DNA of 59,209 nucleotides from RZYP01 sp964386405 (GTDB lineage: Bacteria > Bacillota > Negativicutes > Acidaminococcales > Acidaminococcaceae). Of this stretch, positions 1 to 8,860 are shown piece after piece. How positions within the stretch are numbered: position 1 is the stretch's first letter; every line of letters begins with the position of its first letter. The position numbers and the translations under genes were made by a program. The notes under the pieces are model-generated. The model saw only the letters and a list, made by a program, of their open reading frames with translations. It was not told where the DNA came from and ran no database searches. Location of the stretch: NCBI GenBank assembly GCA_964386405.1, contig CAYLRW010000002.1:1-59209 (forward strand). The letters run 5' to 3'.

Positions 1-635
1 AAAGCAGCAATCGCAGAAGCGCAATCTTCGGCGCCGTAAACATAGGATCCAGCGACAATAACATCAGCGCCTGCATCCCGGACTTGCTTGGATATGATGT
101 CATTAACACCACCGTCAACCTGAATAAGCGTATCAAAGCCGCCAGCATTTATCATCTGTCTAAGCCTTTGAATTTTTACCAGACAGGTAGGAATGAATTT
201 TTGGCCGCCAAAGCCGGGGTTTACGGACATGATAAGAACCATGTCAACATACGGTAAAATTTCTTCAATAGTACTCAATGAAGTTGCTGGGTTTAATGCC
301 ACACCAGCTTTGATACCTTTTTCTTTAATGGCTTGAATCAAGCGATGCAGATGATTCGTAGTTTCAACATGTACTACAATCATGTCAGCACCAGCTTTGG
401 CAAAATCGTCAATATAATTTTCCGGATTATTTACCATTAAATGACAATCAAAAAATAATTTTGTAACAGGTCTTATCTTTTGAACCACAGGTGCTCCAAA
501 AGTAAGATTGGGAACAAAACTACCATCCATCACGTCAATATGTACCCAATCTGCGCCTGCGGCTTCTATTTTTTTTATTTCATCGGCTAGATAGGCAAAA
601 TCTGCTGACAATATTGAAGGTGCAATAAGAGTCAT
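1..635 (-). CDS. rpe: Ribulose-phosphate 3-epimerase, 3' end cut by window edge
   Basis: Interconverts ribulose-5-phosphate and xylulose-5-phosphate in the cytosolic pentose phosphate pathway. The N-terminus reads MTLIAPSILSADFAYLADEI, followed by WVHIDVMDGSFVPNLTFG, which carries the metal-binding His/Asp of this TIM barrel. The family is about 215-220 residues; about 211 codons are visible, so only the last few residues lie beyond position 1. The ATG overlaps the rsgA stop in an ATGA arrangement, which indicates translational coupling at the distal end of the long minus-strand housekeeping operon. Confidence 0.95.
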   Translation of the reverse strand, partial: MTLIAPSILSADFAYLADEIKKIEAAGADWVHIDVMDGSFVPNLTFGAPVVQKIRPVTKLFFDCHLMVNNPENYIDDFAKAGADMIVVHVETTNHLHRLIQAIKEKGIKAGVALNPATSLSTIEEILPYVDMVLIMSVNPGFGGQKFIPTCLVKIQRLRQMINAGGFDTLIQVDGGVNDIISKQVRDAGADVIVAGSYVYGAEDCASAIAA

Positions 636-1519
636 TTTTTCCCTTCTCTCTCTTTATTTGTTAAAATTTCCTGCATTATTGAAGTATACGAATTATATCT
701 GCTTGACGCAATCTCGCCAGCTTCCACCGCTTCCTTAACGGCACATTTAGGTTCATGGGTATGTGAGCAGGTTGTAAAGCGGCAATTATGAGCGTACTTT
801 GTGAATTCACGGAAAGCTTTCGGCAGGCTATCCGCCTCAATCTCCTCCATGTTCAAATTGCCAAAACCTGGCGTATCGGCCAAATAACCACCGGCAAAAG
901 GAATAAAATGTGCAAAACGGGTCGTATGGCGGCCCCTGCCAATTTTTTCACTTACCTGCCCGGTAACAAGATTCAAGCTAGGATCTATGGCATTTAAAGT
1001 TGAAGATTTGCCAACACCGGAAGGGCCGGCAAAAACAGTTAGTTTTTCACTAACTTCCGATCGCAGTGTTTCAATGCCTATTCCTGCTTTAGCCGATACA
1101 GGAAATACTTTATAGCCGATTTTACCATACAACTCACTGCACATTTCCACTAAACCAGCAGGGGCAATATCTACTTTTGTCAGACATATTATACCCGGTA
1201 TCCGTGCTATTTCAGCCAGTGCCAGCAGCTTATCAGTAATAAGAAAACTGAAATCAGGGTTAGAACAGGAGATAGTTATGACAACCAGGTCAATATTGGC
1301 CACGGTTGGGCGCAGCAGAAAATTCTTGCGTGGTAATATGTCAGTAATCATACCTTCCGTACCGCTTACTTCAAACTTTACATAGTCACCCGTACAAAGA
1401 GAAAAACGGCTCTGTTTCATTTTGCCTTTGACTTTGCAAGTAATAATTTCATGCGTAGCCGTCTCGACATAATAATACCCCATATAATTTTTTACTATCC
1501 TACCCTGATCAATAATCAC
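632..1519 (-). CDS. rsgA: Ribosome small-subunit-dependent GTPase A
   Basis: Circularly permuted GTPase that helps late 30S subunit maturation. An N-terminal OB-fold (about residues 1-70) is followed by GTPase motifs in permuted order: G4 LTKVD, G5 SAK, G1 GPSGVGKSS, G2 GRGRHTT, G3 DTPGF. A C-terminal zinc-binding segment with the pattern C-x4-C-x-H-x5-C follows (CRFTTCSHTHEPKC). At 295 aa it has normal family length. It starts with GTG, whose last bases overlap the TGA of the upstream pknB (GTGA), and it overlaps rpe by 4 bases. The pknB-rsgA-rpe neighbourhood is classic for Firmicutes. Confidence 0.97.
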   Translation of the reverse strand: MIIDQGRIVKNYMGYYYVETATHEIITCKVKGKMKQSRFSLCTGDYVKFEVSGTEGMITDILPRKNFLLRPTVANIDLVVITISCSNPDFSFLITDKLLALAEIARIPGIICLTKVDIAPAGLVEMCSELYGKIGYKVFPVSAKAGIGIETLRSEVSEKLTVFAGPSGVGKSSTLNAIDPSLNLVTGQVSEKIGRGRHTTRFAHFIPFAGGYLADTPGFGNLNMEEIEADSLPKAFREFTKYAHNCRFTTCSHTHEPKCAVKEAVEAGEIASSRYNSYTSIMQEILTNKEREGKK

Positions 1520-3417
1520 AGGCTTCTTTCCTCCACTAACTTATCATTACTATAAAATTGAACCTTTATATTACCAGTCCCCTCAATTTGCTGTCTTAAC
1601 CGCACACCAGGTTTATGCGTATTGTTATAAACTACGCGGCTGCCGCTGTCATCAACCACAACGATTTTTATTTCCTGATGGTCACTGCCTGCAGGAACTA
1701 TAAATTCAACATACTGTGATTGCTGCTGTTTAGTGCTGTCGGCGTTCTTGGACACAGTAATATCTACAACTGTACCTACATTAACCACTTCTTTAGAAGC
1801 AGGATTCATTTCTATAACGGTATTATCAGGTTCCTTACTTACTACGGTATTAACTTTACCAAGAATAAGTCCTAGTTCGTTCAGTTTATTTTTAGCCGAA
1901 GCACTGTTCAAACCAACTAAATCCGGAAGTACCACCTGATCACTCTTAATGTTAATGACAACGTCCAGTTTAGTTCCTATAGGCAACTTAGCCGGTGGTG
2001 CAACACTTTGTTCCAATATCGTCTCTTCCGGTGCCCCACTGACATATTTATAAGATACGCGACCAAGTTCAAAACGTGATGACTTCAAGATAGCTTTCGC
2101 TTCTGTAAGTCTTTTACCTTTCAAATTAGGAACATCACCCAGTTCAACACCCTTGCTTACCACGAGCGTAATCTTACGTCCCTCTTTAACCATGCGTTTA
2201 GCTCCGGGATTTTGTGAAATAACTGTGCCAGGAGGTACCTTAATATTATATTCTTCATCAATTGTATATCCGAGCTTAGACTGCGCTAAAATATTCTGCG
2301 CTTCTACAACTGTTTTGCCAGTTACATCCGGGACTTCAACTTCCGGTCCACCGATAACGCCAAAAGAGAATAAAGCTATAATCAAGAATGATGCTGCGAC
2401 TATGGTACCAATGAGCCAACGCTTTATACGTTTTTTCTTTTTCAATTTAGCGTCAGTGTCATCTTCATCACGTGGTGGTAATTGATCAGCATAAGCCGCC
2501 CTGTCAATTCGTATTGTTTCATCAAGAGAGGTTTCATCACTAGGGCTGCTATCTGCAATCAATACCCTGTCTTTTGCGTTATACTCGATATTACCATTCA
2601 AAACATCAGCTGCATATTCAAGGTCCTGCAAAAATTCCTCAGCAGAAGCATACCGTTCTTGCTGATCTTTTGCCAATGCTTTTGCAACCACCTTTTCCAA
2701 AACAGGCGGTACTTCCGAATTTACTTCTCTGACCAATGGCATTCTTTCACGAACATGCATTAAAGCAACAGCGACAGGGGTTTCGGCTGTATACGGAAGA
2801 CAGCCGGTTAACATTTCAAAAAGCAAAATGCCTAATGAATATAAATCTGACTGAGCTGAAACCTTCTCTCCTCTTACTTGTTCCGGAGAAAGATAATGCA
2901 CGGAACCAACCACAGACGTTGTATAAGTCATCGTTGCAGTAGTTATTGCTCTGGCAATACCAAAATCAGCAACCTTAGGATTATTATTCTCATCAAGCAA
3001 AATATTATGAGGCTTTATATCACAATGAATAATTCCCCTGCTATGTGCGTGCTTTAAAGCAGAAGCAATACCATGTGCAATTATTACCGCTGTCATGGGA
3101 TCTAACGCGCCAACTTCCGATATTAGTTCCTTCAGAGTTTTGCCTTTAACATATTCCATTATTATGTAATAAGCATCCTCATCCCTGCCTACATCATAAA
3201 CATTGACAATATTGGGATGAATGAGTCTTGCCGCTGACTGAGCCTCTTGTCTAAAACGTGAAACGAATCCTTCGTCATCGGTGTATTGCGCCCGCAGAAT
3301 TTTAACTGCCACTTCTCTGTTTAGAAATGTGTCAAAGGCTCTGTATACCTCGGCCATGCCGCCAGTACCAATCGACTCCAATATTTGATAACGATTTCCT
3401 ATAATTTTTTGTTCCAT
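1516..3417 (-). CDS. pknB: PASTA-domain Ser/Thr protein kinase
   Basis: Membrane kinase of the PrkC/PknB/Stk1 family, which senses muropeptide or lipid II through extracellular PASTA domains. The kinase domain covers about residues 10-275: glycine loop GTGGMAEVY, lysine at K39, catalytic loop HCDIKPHNIL, DFGIAR, and a Thr-rich activation loop before SPEQVRG. One transmembrane helix lies near 335-358 (LIGTIVAASFLIIALFSF), followed by three PASTA repeats (about 362-565) and a 65-residue beta-rich tail. The catalytic loop is HCD rather than HRD, so it is formally a non-RD kinase. The ATG follows a GGAGG about 12 bases upstream and lies 5 bases from the partner phosphatase gene. Confidence 0.96.
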   Translation of the reverse strand: MEQKIIGNRYQILESIGTGGMAEVYRAFDTFLNREVAVKILRAQYTDDEGFVSRFRQEAQSAARLIHPNIVNVYDVGRDEDAYYIIMEYVKGKTLKELISEVGALDPMTAVIIAHGIASALKHAHSRGIIHCDIKPHNILLDENNNPKVADFGIARAITTATMTYTTSVVGSVHYLSPEQVRGEKVSAQSDLYSLGILLFEMLTGCLPYTAETPVAVALMHVRERMPLVREVNSEVPPVLEKVVAKALAKDQQERYASAEEFLQDLEYAADVLNGNIEYNAKDRVLIADSSPSDETSLDETIRIDRAAYADQLPPRDEDDTDAKLKKKKRIKRWLIGTIVAASFLIIALFSFGVIGGPEVEVPDVTGKTVVEAQNILAQSKLGYTIDEEYNIKVPPGTVISQNPGAKRMVKEGRKITLVVSKGVELGDVPNLKGKRLTEAKAILKSSRFELGRVSYKYVSGAPEETILEQSVAPPAKLPIGTKLDVVINIKSDQVVLPDLVGLNSASAKNKLNELGLILGKVNTVVSKEPDNTVIEMNPASKEVVNVGTVVDITVSKNADSTKQQQSQYVEFIVPAGSDHQEIKIVVVDDSGSRVVYNNTHKPGVRLRQQIEGTGNIKVQFYSNDKLVEERSL

Positions 3418-3422
3418 AAAAT

Positions 3423-4154
3423 TTAATCCTCCAAGTCAAGGATAATGAAAGATATGTTATCCTTACCACCTGCTGCCAGTGCCTTATCCATTAAAGAATC
3501 AGCCACAAAAGTCAGGTTTGAATCCTGCAAAATGTTCTCAATTTCATTTTCGCTAACCATATTTGTCAAACCATCTGAACTTAAAAGCAGTTTTTTCGCA
3601 CCGCTTGTAAGAAATTCGAAAGAATCAACCTCAACATAGGGTTCAGCTCCAACTGCCCGCATAATAATATTCTTATGTTGATGAGTTGCAGCTTCCTCTG
3701 GGCTTATTTCTTTATTTCTTACTAATTCTGCCACATAGGAATGATCTCTGGTTATTTTCTTAAGTCCATTACTCTGTAACAGATAAACTCTGCTGTCGCC
3801 AACATGGGCAACACAGGCTCTTTCATCACTAAGAAGAAAAACAGCTGTAAGTGTCGTCCCCATACCCCTGAGCTTTGGATTTTCTTGTGCAAGTTGCCAG
3901 ATATGATTGCTGGCCTCCTGAACCTTCTTTGTCAAAAACGGTAAAATATCTTTTTCCTCAACATTTGAAAAGTCGGTACCTCCCAAATAGGCAACAGCTT
4001 CTGAGCTTGCAGTTTCACCACCCTGATGGCCACCCATACCGTCAGCTATTACAAACAAATTAGGTAGCTTTACCAAAACGCTGTCCTCATTGTTGTCACG
4101 TACAAGTCCCTTATTTGTTCTGCTAACAACAAACAAGTCAATCACCTCACACAT
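3423..4154 (-). CDS. stp: PP2C-type Ser/Thr phosphatase, partner of PknB
   Basis: Metal-dependent PPM/PP2C phosphatase that reverses phosphorylation by the PASTA kinase encoded next. Visible motifs are DNNEDS, VIADGMGGHQGG (metal-binding Asp/Gly), GMGTTLTAV, HVGDSRVYL, LLSSDGLTNMV and GGKDNISFI, in normal order over 243 aa. The annotated ATG overlaps the rlmN stop (TAATG). A TTG further in, preceded by GAGGTG, would begin the protein directly at the conserved FVVSRTNKG segment and is an alternative start. The stp-pknB-rsgA-rpe order is conserved in Firmicutes. Confidence 0.95.
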   Translation of the reverse strand: MCEVIDLFVVSRTNKGLVRDNNEDSVLVKLPNLFVIADGMGGHQGGETASSEAVAYLGGTDFSNVEEKDILPFLTKKVQEASNHIWQLAQENPKLRGMGTTLTAVFLLSDERACVAHVGDSRVYLLQSNGLKKITRDHSYVAELVRNKEISPEEAATHQHKNIIMRAVGAEPYVEVDSFEFLTSGAKKLLLSSDGLTNMVSENEIENILQDSNLTFVADSLMDKALAAGGKDNISFIILDLED

Positions 4155-5209
4155 TAAGAGTTTTTACCAATATACTTAGAACGTAGCTGACCGCAAGCGG
4201 CATCAATATCCTTACCCATCTCTCTTCTCACAGTAGCATTGATTTTATTCTTCTTCAGAACCTGCAGAAACCTCTCTACCGTATTGGGAGAAGGCCTTTT
4301 AAACCCTTTTTCTTCAACAGGATTAGCAGGAATCAGATTAACAGAAGCATTTTTGAAGCGGAGCGCATTACTCAGTAATTCAGCATCAAGTACACTATCA
4401 TTCTTATTCGCTATCAGAATATATTCATAGGTCACTTGTCTGCCAGTTGCTTTCGCATAACCATCAGCTGCCTTAATAACTTCTAAGAATTGATAATTTT
4501 TGTTGATTGGCATAAGTTCATTTCTGATATCATCTTTCACAGAATGCAGCGAAATTGCCAAATTAATCGGCAGTTTTTTATCAATAAGTTTTTCAATTCC
4601 GGGAATGATACCGCAGGTAGAAATAGTCATATTTCGGTAACTCATATTCGAAGTTGTTTCCATATGCAGAAATTCCAAAGCTCCCAAAACTGCATCAAAA
4701 TTCAACATGGGCTCTCCGGCACCCATCACCACTACCCGGCTGACAAAGCCATTGGCAGGAGCCAAAAGTTGATTAAAATAATATACCTGAAGTAAAATTT
4801 CAGCCTGCGTAAGATTTCTCACAAAGCCTGTCAAACCACTGGCACAAAAGGCACAGCCCATATTACAGCCAACCTGACTTGATACGCAAACACTATAACC
4901 ATAATCATGCGACATACATACAGTTTCAATTGAATTCCCATCAGGCAATTCAATCAATACTTTGCGTGTCAATTTATCTGCGGACACTTGTTCTTTTAAA
5001 ATATTGATTTGTGAAGGCAATATTTTAAAATTATCATTTAAAAGCTGTATGTCATCTTTAGAAATATTCTTCATTTTGCTGAATTCAAAGACGGATTTCT
5101 TATAAATCCACTCAAATACTTGCTTGGCCCTAAATTTTTTAAAACCATGTGTTGCAAGCAAATCTTGTAAAACTTCAAGGCTTAAACCAAAAATATCTTT
5201 CTTTTCCAT
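4154..5209 (-). CDS. rlmN: Dual-specificity rRNA/tRNA adenine-C2 methyltransferase
   Basis: Radical-SAM enzyme that methylates A2503 of 23S rRNA and A37 of some tRNAs. The cluster motif CNMGCAFC sits near residue 115, followed by the glycine-rich GAGEPMLN; a late conserved Cys occurs in AACGQLRSKY. At 351 aa it has normal length, and the N-terminal domain (FRAKQVFEWIYK) is typical. It is co-directional with rsmB 15 bases upstream, and its stop codon shares a base with the start of stp, so the genes appear co-transcribed and coupled. Confidence 0.97.
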   Translation of the reverse strand: MEKKDIFGLSLEVLQDLLATHGFKKFRAKQVFEWIYKKSVFEFSKMKNISKDDIQLLNDNFKILPSQINILKEQVSADKLTRKVLIELPDGNSIETVCMSHDYGYSVCVSSQVGCNMGCAFCASGLTGFVRNLTQAEILLQVYYFNQLLAPANGFVSRVVVMGAGEPMLNFDAVLGALEFLHMETTSNMSYRNMTISTCGIIPGIEKLIDKKLPINLAISLHSVKDDIRNELMPINKNYQFLEVIKAADGYAKATGRQVTYEYILIANKNDSVLDAELLSNALRFKNASVNLIPANPVEEKGFKRPSPNTVERFLQVLKKNKINATVRREMGKDIDAACGQLRSKYIGKNS

Positions 5210-5224
5210 GTTTTTTCCTATCTT

Positions 5225-6595
5225 TCACGCCTTTCGCTTCAAGGCACAAATGTAAAACCCGTCTATCCAATCATTTTGCGGTAAAAGTTGCAGGTCTTTG
5301 ATTGGCTCGCCAGTTTTTGGATGTGCAAAACCAGCCAATTCATATTGTTGGTTTAATTTCAGAAAGGCCTGAACCACACCAAAATTTTCAGCAGATTCCA
5401 GTGTACATGTGCTGTATACTAATCTGCCACCCGGTTTTAAGTATCTCGCCGCGTTATTCAAAATCGACAGCTGCAGTTTAGGGAACTCTTTCAATCCAGC
5501 CTCAGTCTTTGTCCATCTAGCTTCGGCACGTCTCCTTAAAACTCCTAAGCCGGAGCAGGGAGCGTCAACAAGAACACAATCAGCAGATTCGTTCCAAGTC
5601 TCGACATTTTCAGCAGCATCTTTAATATCTGTCTTTATTATTTCAATACCTAAGCGCTCTGCGTTTTCCTTGATCAACCCGATTTTATGAGCGTGAATAT
5701 CGGTTGCTATTATTTCGCCCCTATTTTCCATTAACTGTGCCAAATGAGTGGTTTTACCACCTGGAGCAGCGCAAACATCTATTACCCGCTGTCCGGGCTT
5801 CGGAGCTAAGATACCTGCAACCAGCATCGAACTCTCATCCTGCACATAAAAGCACTTGTTATACTTTTTAAAAAGCAGCTCCAAAGAAGGCAGTTTCTCA
5901 CAAACAATGCCGTCTTTGCTCCATTCGGAAGAACGTACTGTAAAATCATCCTCTGCCAGCTTTTTCAGAAGTTCATCTCTGGTAATCACCAAAGTATTAA
6001 CACGTAGTGTCAACGGTGGTACCTGATTGTTAAAACAACATAATTTTTCTGTTGCTTCGATACCATAGTCGCTTATCCACCTGCGTATAAGCCATTCAGG
6101 ATGCTGTAATTTCAAAGCTAAATGCATAAACTCGTTTTCTTCCCTTGACGGGTAGGTAAGTTTTTCTTTATTGCGTACGCAGTTTCTTAAAACCGCGTTT
6201 ACAAATTTTACAGTACCAATATGGCCGAACTTTTTTGCAAGATTGACAGCTTCATTACAAGCAGCAGAAGCTGGTATGCGTTCCAGAAAATATATCTGGA
6301 AAACACCCAGCCGCAAAATATTCAATATAATGGGACTTATTTTATTTAACGAACGAGAAACATTTTGCCCAATTATCCAATCCAAAGTTCCTTTTGCCTT
6401 TATTGACCCATATACAAGCTCTGTAATAAAGCGACGGTCAAGGTCACTTACCTTGTTAGCCGAAAATACCTTGTTTAAAGCAATGTTAGAATAAGCGCCA
6501 TTGCTGAAAACACTGTCTATAACTCGCAAAGCAAGCAGTCTTGCATTTACTGTTGTATTTTTGTCATGCTTTGGCAAGTTAGTTGTTTTTGTCAT
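5225..6595 (-). CDS. rsmB: 16S rRNA (cytosine-967-C5)-methyltransferase
   Basis: Sun/RsmB family m5C methyltransferase. The N-terminal NusB-like RNA-binding domain covers about residues 15-150, followed by a Rossmann methyltransferase domain with the SAM loop VCAAPGGKTTHLAQ, DAPCSGLGVLRRR (motif IV Cys) and VYSTCTLESAEN (motif VI catalytic Cys). I place the start at the ATG at 6595 because GAGG lies directly upstream; an in-frame ATG four codons earlier lacks a good ribosome-binding site. The gene overlaps the end of the DUF116 gene by 17 bases, which suggests coupling. Confidence 0.95.
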   Translation of the reverse strand: MTKTTNLPKHDKNTTVNARLLALRVIDSVFSNGAYSNIALNKVFSANKVSDLDRRFITELVYGSIKAKGTLDWIIGQNVSRSLNKISPIILNILRLGVFQIYFLERIPASAACNEAVNLAKKFGHIGTVKFVNAVLRNCVRNKEKLTYPSREENEFMHLALKLQHPEWLIRRWISDYGIEATEKLCCFNNQVPPLTLRVNTLVITRDELLKKLAEDDFTVRSSEWSKDGIVCEKLPSLELLFKKYNKCFYVQDESSMLVAGILAPKPGQRVIDVCAAPGGKTTHLAQLMENRGEIIATDIHAHKIGLIKENAERLGIEIIKTDIKDAAENVETWNESADCVLVDAPCSGLGVLRRRAEARWTKTEAGLKEFPKLQLSILNNAARYLKPGGRLVYSTCTLESAENFGVVQAFLKLNQQYELAGFAHPKTGEPIKDLQLLPQNDWIDGFYICALKRKA

Positions 6596-7367
6596 TTCTA
6601 TCCTCATTTTTCAAAAAATATTTAATAGTATCTTCAACTTTACTGATGTCAACTTTCGTATTAAAACAAGGACCGAAAGGACGCTCATTCAACACACCAA
6701 TTACCGGTAGAGGAAAAACATCCTGAATGCCGCTCGTTAAATCACGTTCGCATGCGACTGCAATAATAGCGCGTGGCCTGATTGTTTTGACAAACTGTCT
6801 TGCTAGAGTTCCGCCTGTTGCGACAGCAATATTGACACCATATTTATCAGCAAGATCAAGAAGCGGTCCAACACTGCATCTTCCGCACCTGCGGCAATTC
6901 TTTATATCTCTCGTTATTTTATAGGGGCAGGTATCCAATTGGATGCAATGAGGCGTAAGAATCAATATTTTACTGGCCGTCACTTTGATCTTCTGATTGC
7001 GTACAAGGTGATTGCTAACTTCAATGAATGACTGCTCAATTTTGCTGCGCGGTATTCTAAATAGCCTGCCCAAAAAGACTGCCAGTGGAAATAACAAATT
7101 AATAGCGTTCCATGCCCAACCATGTAATAGGCTTATCACAGGCACTCCAATAATTGCCAGCACTATGCCGCAAACTCCAACCAGAAAAGCAATTATAACC
7201 AAAACACCAAGTGCACCCACTACTGTCGGCAAATATTGATTTATCCCCGCTAACCCAGGCAAAGACACGCGCCAAAGTAAGTAGGCAAACAACCCCGCGA
7301 AAATAATTCCCAGGGAAGCAAGAGCAATGAAAACTCGTTTTTTCGGTTTAAACATTATTTCGACCAT
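6579..7367 (-). CDS. DUF116 membrane protein
   Basis: 262-aa protein of the DUF116 family, whose function is unknown to me. Two strongly hydrophobic segments near residues 10-30 and 45-75 (VVGALGVLVIIAFLVGVCG) anchor it, and a third amphipathic stretch follows. The cytosolic C-terminal half has a Cys cluster, CPYKITRDIKNCRRCGRCS, that could bind zinc or an iron-sulfur cluster, then a Rossmann-like region with AVATGGTLARQFV and AIIAVACERDLTSGI. It sits between fmt and rsmB, a position seen in many Firmicutes, so a link to translation or cofactor metabolism is plausible but unproven. Confidence 0.85.
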   Translation of the reverse strand: MVEIMFKPKKRVFIALASLGIIFAGLFAYLLWRVSLPGLAGINQYLPTVVGALGVLVIIAFLVGVCGIVLAIIGVPVISLLHGWAWNAINLLFPLAVFLGRLFRIPRSKIEQSFIEVSNHLVRNQKIKVTASKILILTPHCIQLDTCPYKITRDIKNCRRCGRCSVGPLLDLADKYGVNIAVATGGTLARQFVKTIRPRAIIAVACERDLTSGIQDVFPLPVIGVLNERPFGPCFNTKVDISKVEDTIKYFLKNEDRNDKNN

Positions 7368-7370
7368 TTT

Positions 7371-8318
7371 TTATACCTCTAATGAAAGTAACTCCCCCAA
7401 TTTAATCTTATACCCATTACAAAAAACGTCAGCAGCCATTTTTTTCTTTGACTCTGGCTGAACTTCAAGAACTTCAAGAGAATCTTTGCCGCAAACAACT
7501 ATAAAACCATCTTTCGTGAATTCAACAATAGATCCTGGCTTCTTGCCGTTATATTCTCTTTCCACAACACGTGTCTGCCAGATTTTCAAGTTCCTGCCAT
7601 CAGGAAGAACTGAATGCGCACCTGGCCAAGGATTTAAGCCCCTGACTTTATTATGTATTTCTTGAGCAGTATGGTTCCATTCTATCTTTTCAATTTCCTT
7701 GTCAAGCAATGAAGCATATGTAGCTTCATCATTATTCTGAGGAACAGGCATTATGGTTCCTTTTTCCAGTCCTTTGACAACGTCCAGCAATAATTTTGCT
7801 CCAACGGTTTTTAATTGATCGTGTAGGATACCCATTGTCATCTCGTCACTGATTTGTATAACCGACTTGGCCAACATGGCTCCGGTATCCATGCCAATAT
7901 CCATCATCATGATGGTCACACCAGTTTCCGTTTCACCATTCATGATTGCATAATGAATAGGCGCCGCCCCTCTGTATTTAGGGAGCAATGATGCGTGAAC
8001 ATTTATGCAGCCGTACTTAGGCATTTGCAGAATATCTTTAGGAAGAAACTGACCAAAAGCTACTACTACAATTAATTCTGGCTCTAAAGCTTTCAATTCT
8101 TCAACAAATTCTTGTGCACGAATTTTTACCGGTTGCAAAACAGGTAGATTCTTAGTCAGTGCATACTCTTTTACCGCTGTCATAAGGACTTTTTGACCAC
8201 GTCCTTTTGGTCTGTCCGGTTGCGTAATAACTGCAACAACTTCATGCTGTGAAGCTTCCACTAAAGCCTTCAGGCTATCAACAGCAAATTCTGGTGAGCC
8301 CATAAAAACTATTCGCAT
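7371..8318 (-). CDS. fmt: Methionyl-tRNA formyltransferase
   Basis: Formylates initiator Met-tRNA using 10-formyl-tetrahydrofolate. The N-terminal hydrolase-like domain contains NVHASLLPKYRGAAPIHYAI with the catalytic Asn/His, then GVTIMMMDIGMDTGAM with the catalytic Asp. The C-terminal OB-fold domain (about residues 205-310) includes VRGLNPWPGAH. At 315 aa it is full length. The ATG is preceded by AAAAGGAG and lies 11 bases after def, the enzyme that later removes the formyl group, so the two act in sequence on the same substrate pathway. Confidence 0.97.
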   Translation of the reverse strand: MRIVFMGSPEFAVDSLKALVEASQHEVVAVITQPDRPKGRGQKVLMTAVKEYALTKNLPVLQPVKIRAQEFVEELKALEPELIVVVAFGQFLPKDILQMPKYGCINVHASLLPKYRGAAPIHYAIMNGETETGVTIMMMDIGMDTGAMLAKSVIQISDEMTMGILHDQLKTVGAKLLLDVVKGLEKGTIMPVPQNNDEATYASLLDKEIEKIEWNHTAQEIHNKVRGLNPWPGAHSVLPDGRNLKIWQTRVVEREYNGKKPGSIVEFTKDGFIVVCGKDSLEVLEVQPESKKKMAADVFCNGYKIKLGELLSLEV

Positions 8319-8329
8319 ATAATCTCCTT

Positions 8330-8785
8330 TTACTCTTTAGGTATAAGCGCATTGGCCTTATCGATAAAAAGTATCCCATCAAGATGATCAATTTCATGTT
8401 GTACAGCAATGGCCAAAAGCTCAGTTGCATCCAAGACAATCGGTTTGCCGTTTCTGTCCTGATATTTCACCCTAACAGTTTTTGCTCTTTCAACTTCGCC
8501 GTCAAAATTAGGCACACTAAGACAACCCTCAACATTAACGCAAGAGCCTTCTTTACTTATTATTTCTGGGTTAATCATCTCTACAATGCCATCACCAGCA
8601 TCAATGACCACCATTCTAAGAGAAACACCTATCTGCGGAGCAGCTAAGCCAACTCCGTCAGCTTTGTACATTGTATCAGCCATATCGCTTAATAAACGTT
8701 TTATTCGCTTGTCTATTCTTGTTACTTTTGACGCAACCTGTCTGAGAACAGGATTGCCAGCAGTCTTTATCTCTAAAACAGTCAT
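8330..8785 (-). CDS. def: Peptide deformylase
   Basis: Iron/zinc hydrolase that removes N-formyl groups from nascent proteins. All three family motifs are present: GVGLAAPQIG, EGCLSVP (metal Cys) and HEIDHLDG (two metal His and the catalytic Glu). I choose the ATG at 8785, giving 151 aa beginning MTVLEIKT, because GGAGG lies 4 bases upstream; a start seven codons earlier would add MKFFGGI and is not needed by the family. It is directly followed by fmt in the same operon. Confidence 0.96.
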   Translation of the reverse strand: MTVLEIKTAGNPVLRQVASKVTRIDKRIKRLLSDMADTMYKADGVGLAAPQIGVSLRMVVIDAGDGIVEMINPEIISKEGSCVNVEGCLSVPNFDGEVERAKTVRVKYQDRNGKPIVLDATELLAIAVQHEIDHLDGILFIDKANALIPKE

Positions 8786-8860
8786 AATACCTCCAAAAAA
8801 CTTCATTTTCCAGTAAATTATAACACAAGTCGTGCCTTGGGAAAACAGAAGTTAGTCTTT

